A stretch of DNA of 19,509 nucleotides from JAYOFM01 sp038117225 (GCA_038117225.1 JAYOFM010000073.1:1-19509); one strand, 5' to 3'. Positions 8,301 through 15,538 are shown, counted from the first letter of the stretch. Program-made: numbers and translations. The notes: a model not told the origin generated them from the sequence alone.

Positions 8301-8901
8301 AGCCTTTCGTAATGTGGGTTCGAAGGTTCTCTATTTCGCCGGATACAAAAAACTGGAAGACCGCTATCGCGTCTCCAGTATCGAAAATGCCGCCGACGTG
8401 GTGGTCTGGTGTAGTGACGAGGCGCCAGGGTTCACCCCAACACGCCCACAGGATTTCTCTTTCGTCGGCAATATTGTCGATGCCATCACCAAATACTCCG
8501 AGGGTTCACTTGGGGTTCCCTCGATCCCGGTTTCCGATGTGGATCGGATCATCTGCATCGGATCAGACCGGATGATGGCTGCCGTGGCGACCGCCCGACG
8601 CGGTGTATTGTCCGGGCATCTCAAAACCGAGCACATCGCGATAGGGTCCATTAACTCACCCATGCAGTGCATGATGAAGGAGATTTGCGGTCAGTGTTTG
8701 CAGGTTCATGTCGATCCCAAGACCGGCGGGCGCAAGATCATTTTCTCCTGCTTCAATCAGGATCAAGATCTCGATCATGTGGATTTCAAGTGCCTGAACA
8801 CGCGGCTCAATATCAATTCTTGCCAGGAAAAGCTTACCGCGCACTGGATTGACCAGGTTCTTGGCGCCAGTGTCGACGACGACGGTAAGATACGTCCGTG
8901 A
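5335..8901 (+). CDS. Giant GltD/NfnB-PyrK/NfnA-like flavin and Fe-S oxidoreductase
   Basis: An 1188-residue soluble protein. Residues 1-250 are a helical domain I do not recognise. Residues 255-350 resemble the Fe-S domain of GltD and dihydropyrimidine dehydrogenase: C262, C265, C273, C297 (in GCPLGEKISE), then C329 and C337-x2-C340-x3-C344. A GltD-like pyridine nucleotide/FAD module follows, with GLGPAG at 403-408, GGGLTA at 581-586 and a helical insertion at about 625-680. From about 860 a ferredoxin-reductase-like FAD/NAD module of the PyrK/NfnA type begins, with GGGLGNAVLL. It ends in a probable [2Fe-2S] site: C1112-x5-C1118-x2-C1121-x17-C1139. The protein thus resembles both subunits of NADH-dependent ferredoxin:NADP oxidoreductase in one chain. 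Electron donor and acceptor are unknown, and a catalytic partner may be encoded elsewhere. The Shine-Dalgarno is weak; an alternative ATG lies at 5371. Codons look less GC-rich at third positions than in the neighbours. A 213-base leader (5122-5334) precedes it. Confidence 0.85.
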   Translation: MQNVDEPIGAPKMPNEPENRPPLQLKLGFGFDDLYEREGLERIDAAFMDFLSTGDPAIFDRLTQARRNPDNLSALDHSSLIIETARFLEPFVAKLFGIDDDLAGMSAEHLAYNRVFECRRQFVQRRALKKYKLSDVEDFDGAAAAATLRGFMRDDIGEDSFADHVMKWMESPEGFEDALDVAEKYAAWATLSDEGRRSRKQSVLFKQPQKTDPENLVTTEIHARGGLDVHMRGKESHRRREGFDLTDSGMSLRQALGEAHYCIWCHNQGKDSCSTGLREKSGTGYRANAFGTPLTGCPLGEKISEMNILKSGGFAIAALAVVTTDNPLCAATGHRICNDCMKSCIYQRQEPVDIPQIETRTLKDVLALPWGFEIYSLLTRWTPLDFRRPVPRKNSGYKVLVVGLGPAGFNLAHHLLNDGHTVVAIDGLKIEPLEATLSGVQIDGQRVPFEPVQNAAALREPLGTRVVAGFGGVAEYGITSRWDKNNLKLIRLLLERREGFSLFGGVRFGGTLTIEDAMSLGFDHIALCMGAGRPTFIDIPNALAKGVRMASDFLMALQLTGAAKQESLANLYIRLPVAVIGGGLTAIDAATEARAYYPFQVEKFLRRYESLVAIKGDAVVRNSWSADEKLIADEFIAHARAIRAERMAAAEAGRSPEISELLDAWGGVTVIYRRRLVDAPAYTGNHEEVALALDEGIGFAECLTPLGMEIDADGYVQTLRLAQRRVDADGALGETVKEISMPAKSVLLAAGTQPNTVLKREVPEELPELNGKYFQAFDIHGEPAEPEGSAKPDSLDVFMKHREDGRAMSFWGDLHPSFAGNVVKAMGGTKQGYPLITEKMSRHKPTDILGRDLIARLNDDLRPRVERVERLTPTIVEVVLYAPRQARNFQPGQFFRLQNFETLATKVEGTVLAMEGLALTGAWVDQEKGLISTIVLEVGGSSNLCQFLRPGEPVVLMGPTGEPTDTPGGETVLLMGGGLGNAVLLSIGRAFRNVGSKVLYFAGYKKLEDRYRVSSIENAADVVVWCSDEAPGFTPTRPQDFSFVGNIVDAITKYSEGSLGVPSIPVSDVDRIICIGSDRMMAAVATARRGVLSGHLKTEHIAIGSINSPMQCMMKEICGQCLQVHVDPKTGGRKIIFSCFNQDQDLDHVDFKCLNTRLNINSCQEKLTAHWIDQVLGASVDDDGKIRP

Positions 8902-8988
8902 TCTCGGCCAGCGGCCGACATCCGCGTCATGGCGCGCCGCCCCCTCGGCGCTTGAGGTAACGCGGCCCACCGGGTTTAATCCCATCCC

Positions 8989-9981
8989 ATGAAAACAATC
9001 GCCATCATCGGCGCCGGCGCCTGGGGCACGGCGCTTGCCGTCGCCGCCCGCCGGGCCGGCCGTGAGGTCGTCGTGCAGGCGCACGAGGCCGATGTCGTCG
9101 ATGCCATCAATAATGATCACGCCAACCCGGTCTATCTACCCGGTATCGCATTGGACCCGGCCATCCGTGCCGTCACCGACCCGGCCGATGCCGCCGCTCA
9201 AGCCGACGCGGCCTTACTGGTGGTGCCATCGCAGTTCCTACGCGGCGTCGCCCGCTGTCTGGTCGGCAATATTCCGGCCGATCTGCCGTTGGTGATCTGC
9301 GCCAAGGGGATCGAACAGGGCAGCGGCGCGCTGATGAACGAAGTGGTGGAAGCGGAATTACCCGATAATCCCGTGGCCGCGTTGTCCGGCCCGACCTTCG
9401 CCATCGAGGTGGCGAACGATCTGCCGACAGCGGTGACGCTGGCCTGCAATGATGCGGACATCGGCGAGCGCCTGGTCGCGGCCTTGGGCACGGCGCGGTT
9501 TCGCACCTATCAGTCCACCGACGTCATCGGCGCCGAGATCGGCGGCGCGGTCAAAAACGTGCTGGCCATCGGCTGCGGCATCGTCGAGGGCCGTGGCTTC
9601 GGTGACAATGCCCGCGCCGCGCTGATCACACGCGGCCTCGCCGAGATGGTCCGCCTGGCCGAAATCAAGGGCGGCCAGCGGGCAACGTTAATGGGCTTGT
9701 CGGGTCTCGGCGATCTCACCCTGACCTGCAACGCCATGCAGTCGCGAAATTTTTCGCTCGGGTTTTCGTTGGGCCGCGGCCGCACGCTCGGCGAGATCGA
9801 AGCCGAGCGCCACTCCATCGCCGAAGGCGTGGCGACGGCCGCCTCCATCGCCGCGCTAGCCGACCGCCTTAGAATCGACATGCCGATCTGTCAGACCATG
9901 AACGCCATTCTGCACCAGGGCGCGGGCATCGACGAGGCCATCGCCGGTCTGTTGAGCCGGCCCCTCACCCATGAGTACTGA
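8989..9981 (+). CDS. gpsA: NAD(P)-dependent glycerol-3-phosphate dehydrogenase
   Basis: A 330-residue cytosolic enzyme reducing dihydroxyacetone phosphate to sn-glycerol 3-phosphate for phospholipid synthesis; length is typical. Landmarks: the N-terminal dinucleotide-binding GAGAWGT (residues 8-14), CAKGIE, GPTFAIEV, the catalytic lysine in KNVLAIG (K189), and GLSGLGDL. No clear ribosome binding site is visible before the ATG. An inverted repeat TCGGCC-AGC-GGCCGA (8904-8918) sits between the preceding oxidoreductase gene and gpsA but has no T run. gpsA, the YciI-family gene and the Rieske gene are spaced 14 and 25 bases apart and look co-transcribed. Confidence 0.96.
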   Translation: MKTIAIIGAGAWGTALAVAARRAGREVVVQAHEADVVDAINNDHANPVYLPGIALDPAIRAVTDPADAAAQADAALLVVPSQFLRGVARCLVGNIPADLPLVICAKGIEQGSGALMNEVVEAELPDNPVAALSGPTFAIEVANDLPTAVTLACNDADIGERLVAALGTARFRTYQSTDVIGAEIGGAVKNVLAIGCGIVEGRGFGDNARAALITRGLAEMVRLAEIKGGQRATLMGLSGLGDLTLTCNAMQSRNFSLGFSLGRGRTLGEIEAERHSIAEGVATAASIAALADRLRIDMPICQTMNAILHQGAGIDEAIAGLLSRPLTHEY

Positions 9982-9995
9982 AGAGGATTCCCCCC

Positions 9996-10280
9996 ATGCA
10001 TTTCGCCATCTACTGCAAGGACAAGCCCGACCACCTGGACGTGCGCATGGCGGCGCGGCCGGATCATGGCGCCTATCTGGACCAGCACGCGGACAAGATC
10101 GTCGCCGCCGGTCCGATGCTGAGCGATGACGGCGACGGCATGGTCGGCAGCGTTTTGCTGATGGAGTTCGCCGACCGCGCCGAGGCCGAGGCGTGGGCGG
10201 AAAATGACCCCTATGCCAAGGCGGGGCTGTTCGAAAGCGTCGAAATCACGCCCTGGCGCAAGGTCCGCCCGGCCGACTGA
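9996..10280 (+). CDS. YciI-family protein
   Basis: A 94-residue single-domain protein of the YCII family (dimeric alpha-beta ferredoxin-like fold). It shows the usual N-terminal strand MHFAIYCKDKP, a conserved R-x4-HGAYL helix with the family histidine, a central AGPM turn, and the ENDPY segment carrying the conserved aspartate, followed by FESVEITPWR. The His/Asp pair is proposed to be catalytic in this family, but no general reaction is known. AAGAGGA precedes the ATG at good spacing. The position directly after gpsA is common in alphaproteobacteria. Confidence 0.9.
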   Translation: MHFAIYCKDKPDHLDVRMAARPDHGAYLDQHADKIVAAGPMLSDDGDGMVGSVLLMEFADRAEAEAWAENDPYAKAGLFESVEITPWRKVRPAD

Positions 10281-10305
10281 AGGACGCGCGACGGGAACAC
10301 TGACG

Positions 10306-10668
10306 ATGGGTGAACAACGGCTGTGCGCTGTCGATGACATCGCCGATGGCGGATCCGACCGGTTCGAGGCGACCATTGACGGCAAGCCGCAGTGGGTCAT
10401 GGCGATCCGCCAGGGGGATACCGTGTACACCTATCTGAATTCCTGCCCGCACATCGGCTCGCCACTCGATTTCAAGCCGGGCGAGTTTCTCAACGAAGAC
10501 CGCACGCATATCATCTGCACCACCCACGCGGCGCTGTTCCGTATCGAGGATGGCCATTGCATCTTCGGCCCCTGCGAAGGCGACGGTTTGACGCCGGTGC
10601 CGGGCGAGGTGCGCAACGGCATCGTCTATGTCGCCGGCCGATCGGCGCTTCCGGCGACGGCATCGTGA
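10306..10668 (+). CDS. Small Rieske-type [2Fe-2S] protein
   Basis: A 120-residue stand-alone Rieske domain. The two ligand pairs are CPH (C47, H49) and CTTH (C71, H74), the C-x-H and C-x2-H signature of a [2Fe-2S] cluster held by two Cys and two His. There is no signal peptide or membrane helix and no oxygenase catalytic domain, so it is a cytosolic ferredoxin-like electron carrier, similar to NirD-like or biphenyl-dioxygenase-type ferredoxins. The ATG at 10306 is chosen because the family fold begins there; the same frame upstream overlaps the YciI gene. The ribosome binding site (GGGAA about ten bases upstream) is weak. The redox partner is not evident; the large oxidoreductase two genes upstream is a possibility but unproven. 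Confidence 0.88.
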   Translation: MGEQRLCAVDDIADGGSDRFEATIDGKPQWVMAIRQGDTVYTYLNSCPHIGSPLDFKPGEFLNEDRTHIICTTHAALFRIEDGHCIFGPCEGDGLTPVPGEVRNGIVYVAGRSALPATAS

Positions 10669-10684
10669 CGGCGCGCCGGCCGCC

Positions 10685-10713
10685 TTGTCCTTCGCCGAAT
10701 TTTTGCGATAATC
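10685..10713 (+). promoter_or_regulatory. Candidate sigma-70-type promoter for acs
   Basis: TTGTCC (10685-10690) and GATAAT (10707-10712) are separated by 16 bases in the 154-base gap before acs, in an AT-richer patch. This is the best -35/-10 match in the gap. The gap also holds the strong GGGGAGG ribosome binding site at 10806-10812. Confidence 0.4.
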
Positions 10714-10822
10714 CCTGCAAGACATAATAATAATTCGCGTCAACGCGTGGGGACATTCCGGGCGGGACGGGCGGCACCAAGCGCCCGCGCGCCAGCATAT
10801 CTAGTGGGGAGGCTACTCAGCC

Positions 10823-12766
10823 ATGAGCGAAGTGCACGTCTATCCGGTAACCGACGACTGGGCCGCCAACGCCTTAATCGACAACGCCAAGTACCAGGAA
10901 ATGTACAAGCGTTCGATCGAGGACAACGACGGCTTCTGGCGCGAGCAGGGCCAGCGCATCGATTGGATCAAACCTTACACCAAGATCAGCGACGTCGATT
11001 GGACGCTCGGTAATGTCTCCGCCAGTTGGTTCGAGGATGGCACGCTGAATGCGTCCTACAACTGCATCGATCGACATCTGGCGGAGCGTGGCGACAAGGT
11101 CGCCTTGATCTGGGAGCCGGACGACCCAAACGAGGCGAGCCTGTCCATCACCTACCGGGAACTGCATGGGCACGTGTCACGCCTGGCCAATGCCATGAAG
11201 TCGCTCGGCGTCGCCAAGGGCGACGTGGTCACCATCTACATGCCGATGATTCCGGAAGCGGTCTACGCCATGCAGGCGTGTTCGCGGATCGGCGCCATCC
11301 ATTCGGTGGTGTTCGGCGGTTTTTCTCCCGACGCCCTGTCGGTGCGCATCAATGATTGCGACTCGAAATACGTGATCACCGCCGACGAGGGCCGTCGCGG
11401 CGCCAAGCCGATCCCGCTGAAGGTCAACACCGACGCCGCCATCGACAAGGCACCGGGGGTCAAAAACGTCATCTGCGTCAAGGCGACCGGCGCCGACATC
11501 AACTGGGTCGACGGCCGCGACGTCTGGTATCACGACATCGTCGACGGGGCGTCGGACGATTGCCCACCGGAAGAGATGGCGGCGGAGGACCCGCTGTTCA
11601 TTCTGTATACGTCGGGCTCCACTGGCACGCCGAAGGGCGCCATGCATGGCACCGGCGGTTACTGCGTCTGCACGTCGCTGACCTTCCAGTACATCTTCGA
11701 TTACCACGAGAATGACATCTTCTGGTGCACCGCCGATATCGGCTGGATCACCGGTCATTCCTACGTCAACTATGGCCCGATGCTGAATGGCGCCACTCAG
11801 GTGATCTTCGAGGGTGTACCCAACTATCCGGACGCGGCGCGCTTCTGGGAGGTCTGCGACAAGCACAACGTCACCATCTTCTACACCGCGCCGACCGCCA
11901 TCCGCGCCCTCATGGGCGCCGGTAACGAGTTCGTCACCCGCACCAAGCGATCATCGCTGCGCCTGCTGGGCTCGGTCGGCGAGCCGATCAATCCGGAAGC
12001 TTGGGAATGGTATTACAACGTGGTCGGCGACCGGCGCTGCCCCATCGTCGACACCTGGTGGCAGACCGAAACGGGGGCCATCATGATCACGCCGCTGCCC
12101 GGCGCCACGGCGCTCAAGCCGGGATCGGCGACGACGCCGTTCTTCGGCGTCGAGCCGCAGTTGCTGGACCCGGAAGGCAATGTCATCGAAGGACCCGGCG
12201 AGGGCGCCCTGGTGTTGGCGCGTTCCTGGCCGAGCCAGATCCGCACCGTCTACAAGAACCACGACCGGTTCGAGGAAACTTATTTTTCGACCTTCCCCGG
12301 AAAGTATTTCACTTCCGACGGCTGCCGTCGGGACGAGGACGGCTACTACTGGATAACTGGCCGCGTCGATGACGTGCTGAACGTATCCGGCCACCGCATG
12401 GGCACGGCGGAAGTGGAAAGCGCGCTGGTCGCCCACCCGGATGTCGCCGAGGCGGCCGTGGTCGGCTATCCACACGACATCAAGGGCCAGGGCATCTACT
12501 GCTACATCACCCTTAACGCCGGCGTTGAAGGCACCGACGAGTTGAAGAAGGCGATGGTCGCCCAGGTGCGCAAGGAAATCGGCCCGGTCGCCAGCCCCGA
12601 CCTAATCCAATGGGCGCCGGGCCTGCCGAAGACCCGCTCTGGAAAGATCATGCGCCGCATCCTGCGCAAGATCGCCGAAAACGAATTCGGCAATCTCGGC
12701 GATACCTCAACCCTGGCCGATCCGGGCGTCGTTGACGACCTAGTCGAAAATCGCCAGAACCGGTAA
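10823..12766 (+). CDS. acs: Acetyl-CoA synthetase
   Basis: A 647-residue AMP-forming acetate:CoA ligase, the usual full length. It activates acetate with ATP to acetyl-AMP and then acetyl-CoA. Visible adenylate-forming motifs: YTSGSTGTPKG (262-272), WWQTETG (412-418) with the tryptophan that limits the acyl pocket to acetate, and a C-terminal PKTRSGKIMRR whose K608 is the lysine that Gcn5-type acetyltransferases modify to switch Acs off. Regulation by reversible acetylation is therefore likely by family knowledge; no acetyltransferase or deacetylase gene is in the window. GGGGAGG lies ten bases before the ATG. It appears to be a single-gene unit with its own promoter and terminator, without the actP/DUF485 neighbours seen in enterobacteria. 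Confidence 0.97.
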   Translation: MSEVHVYPVTDDWAANALIDNAKYQEMYKRSIEDNDGFWREQGQRIDWIKPYTKISDVDWTLGNVSASWFEDGTLNASYNCIDRHLAERGDKVALIWEPDDPNEASLSITYRELHGHVSRLANAMKSLGVAKGDVVTIYMPMIPEAVYAMQACSRIGAIHSVVFGGFSPDALSVRINDCDSKYVITADEGRRGAKPIPLKVNTDAAIDKAPGVKNVICVKATGADINWVDGRDVWYHDIVDGASDDCPPEEMAAEDPLFILYTSGSTGTPKGAMHGTGGYCVCTSLTFQYIFDYHENDIFWCTADIGWITGHSYVNYGPMLNGATQVIFEGVPNYPDAARFWEVCDKHNVTIFYTAPTAIRALMGAGNEFVTRTKRSSLRLLGSVGEPINPEAWEWYYNVVGDRRCPIVDTWWQTETGAIMITPLPGATALKPGSATTPFFGVEPQLLDPEGNVIEGPGEGALVLARSWPSQIRTVYKNHDRFEETYFSTFPGKYFTSDGCRRDEDGYYWITGRVDDVLNVSGHRMGTAEVESALVAHPDVAEAAVVGYPHDIKGQGIYCYITLNAGVEGTDELKKAMVAQVRKEIGPVASPDLIQWAPGLPKTRSGKIMRRILRKIAENEFGNLGDTSTLADPGVVDDLVENRQNR

Positions 12767-12791
12767 CACCAAGAAATTCCGCTAAGACAAG

Positions 12792-12818
12792 CGGCGCCTC
12801 CGATGGGGGCGCCGTTTT
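12792..12818. terminator. Rho-independent terminator after acs
   Basis: A ten-pair stem CGGCGCCTCC/GGGGGCGCCG (one T-G pair) around a GAT loop is followed by TTTTCTT. It lies 26 bases after the acs stop and 25 bases beyond the stop of the convergent TPR gene, so it may serve both strands, although the T run favours acs. Confidence 0.85.
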
Positions 12819-12842
12819 CTTATTGCCTGGCTCTTTCAGGAC

Positions 12843-14243
12843 CTAACTCGCCTGCTTGGTCTCCAATAATTTTTCGACGCGGGCCAGGTTGTTGAGGATG
12901 ACCTCGGCGCGTTTTCCGTAGCCCGGTGTCTTGCGATAAACCCCGGCCGCGCCCTCGAAGCAGCCGGCGGCATCGCGCAGCAATTCGTCTTTGCGTTTCT
13001 GGTCCCGCTTGGCCAAGGAGAATGAGGCGGCGCCCAGGTTGTTGGCGGTCTGCGCCCACATCAATGGCACGTGTTCGCGTTTGCGCACATCCAAGGTCTT
13101 CTTGAATGCGGTCACCGCCTGTTCCATGGTCGCGGTGCCCGCCAACTGGTCGCCGAGGGCCATCAAGACGACGCCATACTGGTTCATCACCTCGGCCCAG
13201 CGCCCGGGCATGGTCTCCTTCGAATAGACGGTCAGCGCTTCCTCGAATGCCGCCCCCGCATCCTTCAGATGCGGCGTGATGTTGGCGAGGTCGATATTGG
13301 CCAACCGGTATAGCACCGAGCCAAGGCGCACGTGGGCCATGCCCCAATCCATTGGATGGGCATCGCGCCCCAGGGCTTCGGCGACGCCGCGATAACGATC
13401 AGCCGCCTGACTCAGGGGTTCCGGAGCCTTATCCTTTTTGCCCTGCGTTTCGAGGACCGCGGCGAGGTGGTTTTGCGTCATCGCCCAGGCCAACGGATCG
13501 GCATTCTGATCGATGATCGAGCCCGCCCTCTGATAGGCGACGGCGGCCCGGCCGAGCAGCTTTTTCCCACCCCCGATCAACGCCGCCGCCGCCAGGGCGT
13601 TGCCGAGGGTCATCAGCACGGTGCCGCTGTATTCCCGTGGCACCTCTTCCGGTAGTTTGTCGGCCCATCCCTGAATCTTTTCCAACCGCGCCTTTAGGCC
13701 TTCCAGGATCGGTTCACGCAAGCCCCGCTTGACGGGGCCGACGGCGCCATAAACAGCGGCGACGACGAGGTCATTATAGAAAGATGCCGAATCCGCCGGC
13801 AGATCCAGCACGTCGCCTAGGCCGAAACCGATGACCTGATTTGAGCCGCCCGTGGCCGAGGGCAGAAACCGAAACCGCTGGATGGTGCCGAGATCCTCCA
13901 TCTCACCCCAGATCAAGATGTCGGCGTTCTCTTCTTTCAGCCAAGCCCGACCCTTCTCGGCAGCACCCGTGAGGCGCTCAAGAAGGTTTGCCCCGCTGGG
14001 TTGCTTCAACGCCTCGGCGCGGCGCAACACTTCCAGTCGTCCCTCGGCACCGAGTACAGCCGCGACACGATCCGCCGCCTCAACCCCACCGGAACCGAAA
14101 AGATTGGCGACGACAACCGTTGCCGCCGCCGTGCCAGCCTCGTCGGTGGGCAGGAACTGAGCGGCACCGCTTTTCTGCCGCGTCGTTTTGCGTTTGCGTT
14201 TCGAGCGAGAAAACAACCCGAACAGCTTGTTAAAGATCGACAT
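12843..14243 (-). CDS. TPR-repeat protein of unknown function
   Basis: A 466-residue protein with no signal peptide or clear membrane helix. A basic N terminus (SRSKRKRKTTRQK) precedes an alpha-beta region with VVVANLF and ADILIWGEM (residues 107-115), which resembles the TolB-like or FlgO-like region joined to TPRs in many alphaproteobacterial proteins, including parts of adenylate-cyclase-like proteins. From about residue 200 there are at least four long helical repeats of about 47-60 residues, each marked by a W-A/G-M/x-x-x-N-x-L/G pattern (WAMTQNHLAAVL, WGMAHVRLGSVL, WAEVMNQYGVVL, WAQTANNLGAAS). This suggests a scaffold for protein contacts. It is convergent with acs. AAGAGAAG just upstream of the ATG is a possible ribosome binding site. 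I do not assign a function. Confidence 0.85.
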   Translation of the reverse strand: MSIFNKLFGLFSRSKRKRKTTRQKSGAAQFLPTDEAGTAAATVVVANLFGSGGVEAADRVAAVLGAEGRLEVLRRAEALKQPSGANLLERLTGAAEKGRAWLKEENADILIWGEMEDLGTIQRFRFLPSATGGSNQVIGFGLGDVLDLPADSASFYNDLVVAAVYGAVGPVKRGLREPILEGLKARLEKIQGWADKLPEEVPREYSGTVLMTLGNALAAAALIGGGKKLLGRAAVAYQRAGSIIDQNADPLAWAMTQNHLAAVLETQGKKDKAPEPLSQAADRYRGVAEALGRDAHPMDWGMAHVRLGSVLYRLANIDLANITPHLKDAGAAFEEALTVYSKETMPGRWAEVMNQYGVVLMALGDQLAGTATMEQAVTAFKKTLDVRKREHVPLMWAQTANNLGAASFSLAKRDQKRKDELLRDAAGCFEGAAGVYRKTPGYGKRAEVILNNLARVEKLLETKQAS

Positions 14244-14381
14244 GGGCTTCTCTTGGCGGCGCTGATGAACCCGGAATTCTTACCCGTGAGGTCGACCCAT
14301 CTTCCCCTGGTGGAAAAGATTACGGCGCTACCCGCCGTGTCGCAACGGGAATCCGGCGCGAGCTTGGCGTCGGCTGACGAG

Positions 14382-14549
14382 TCAGAAGTCGATGCAGCGG
14401 CCGTTCTTTTCCCAATCGCCATAGCGTGTGGGGTCCGGCCCGTCACGACCGCCGGTTTCGGCGACCGCGTCGCCCTTGGCAGGCGCTGGCGCGGGCTTGG
14501 ATATATTCTGGGCGACCTCAAGATCGGATTGCTTGGGTTTTTCGGTCAT
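14382..14549 (-). CDS. DUF1674 protein, SDHAF4-like succinate dehydrogenase assembly factor
   Basis: A 55-residue open frame starting MTEKPKQSDL and ending with the family signature DPTRYGDWEKNGRCIDF. The last 20-odd residues (GGRDGPDPTRYGDWE followed by G-R-C-x-D-F) match the conserved core of DUF1674, whose eukaryotic member SDHAF4/Sdh8 binds flavinylated succinate dehydrogenase subunit A and protects it before complex assembly. The N-terminal half is Pro/Ala/Lys-rich and probably disordered. The Shine-Dalgarno is weak (AAGG close to the ATG). It is encoded divergently from htpX, a frequent arrangement near htpX/rsmB in alphaproteobacteria. Bases 14244-14381 between it and the TPR gene hold nothing I can identify. 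The reading frame is certain from the motif; the role is transferred from the family. Confidence 0.88.
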   Translation of the reverse strand: MTEKPKQSDLEVAQNISKPAPAPAKGDAVAETGGRDGPDPTRYGDWEKNGRCIDF

Positions 14550-14659
14550 GGCCTTGCGATCATGATTGCGGATGCCTACCTAAATGACGGCTTGGGGACG
14601 GTTTGGCAATGCCGCCTGATTATCTCCGAGATTGATGGGAAGAAGGGATTTTCGTCGAT

Positions 14660-15529
14660 ATGGCGATCATGCGCACGGGTATTTTGCTCGCCGGCCTGAC
14701 GGCGTTGTTCTTGGGTGCCGGTTTCTTGCTTGGCGGCGAGGCTGGCATGGCCATTGCCCTGGTCGTCGCGCTGGCGACCAACCTGTTTGCCTACTGGAAT
14801 GCCGATACCCTGGTGCTTCGCATGTACGGTGCACGCCAGGTCGATGCCCGCAGTGAACCGACGTTATATGGCCTGGTCGAACAGCTGGCCCGGCGGGCCG
14901 AAATGCCGATGCCGAAGGTCTACGTGATCGACGATGACCAGCCCAACGCCTTCGCCACCGGGCGCAATCCGGAAAACGCCGCCGTCGCCGCGACGCGCGG
15001 TCTGATGCGGCTGCTGACGGCGAAGGAAATCACCGGTGTCATGGCGCACGAACTGGCGCATGTGCGCAACCGCGACACCCTGATCATGACCGTTACCGCG
15101 ACCATTGCCGGGGCGCTGTCCATGCTGGCAAATTTTGCTCTGTTCTTCGGCAACAATCGCAATAATCCGCTCGGCATCATCGGCACCATCCTGATCATGG
15201 TGTTGGCGCCGCTGGCGGCGATGCTGGTGCAGATGGCGATTTCGCGCACCCGCGAATATGCCGCCGACGCGGGCGGCGCGGAGATTTGCGGCAACCCGCT
15301 GTGGCTGGCGTCGGCGCTAGAAAAGCTGGAACAGGGGGCGCAGCGGATCGACAACACGGTGGCCGAGGACAATCCGGCGACGGCGCACATGTTCATCGTC
15401 AATCCGCTGCACGTCCGCGCGCTGGACGGCTTGTTCTCGACCCATCCCCGGACCGCGGAACGGGTGCGCCGCCTGCGCGTCCTGGCCGGCGCCACGGCGA
15501 AAGACGGCGGCACCGGTCCTTGGGGCTAA
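14660..15529 (+). CDS. htpX: Membrane zinc metalloprotease HtpX
   Basis: A 289-residue M48B protease of the inner membrane that degrades misfolded membrane proteins together with FtsH. It has two N-terminal transmembrane helices (about 7-25 and 29-47), the zinc-binding HELAH (H130, E131, H134), a hydrophobic region at about 150-195 forming two more helices, and REYAADAGG with E199 as third zinc ligand. An alternative ATG lies at 14669 (MRTGILLAG), which matches the usual N terminus of the family about as well. AAGGGA upstream is rather far from the first ATG (about 11 bases). The 110-base gap to the divergent DUF1674 gene must hold both promoters; I find no convincing boxes. rsmB follows after 48 bases. 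Confidence 0.95.
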   Translation: MAIMRTGILLAGLTALFLGAGFLLGGEAGMAIALVVALATNLFAYWNADTLVLRMYGARQVDARSEPTLYGLVEQLARRAEMPMPKVYVIDDDQPNAFATGRNPENAAVAATRGLMRLLTAKEITGVMAHELAHVRNRDTLIMTVTATIAGALSMLANFALFFGNNRNNPLGIIGTILIMVLAPLAAMLVQMAISRTREYAADAGGAEICGNPLWLASALEKLEQGAQRIDNTVAEDNPATAHMFIVNPLHVRALDGLFSTHPRTAERVRRLRVLAGATAKDGGTGPWG

Positions 15530-15538
15530 TGTCGGCCA

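Noticed and set aside
8904..8918. Perfect inverted repeat TCGGCC-AGC-GGCCGA after the oxidoreductase stop
   Set aside because: Short stem without a T run; not enough to call a terminator.
11177..11866. 229-codon minus-strand frame opposite acs
   Set aside because: Asp/Val/Arg-rich antisense shadow; acs motifs are unambiguous on the plus strand.
14006..14521. 171-codon minus-strand frame overlapping the DUF1674 gene and the start of the TPR gene
   Set aside because: Overlaps two better-supported genes in other frames and has a Ser/Arg-rich translation without motifs.
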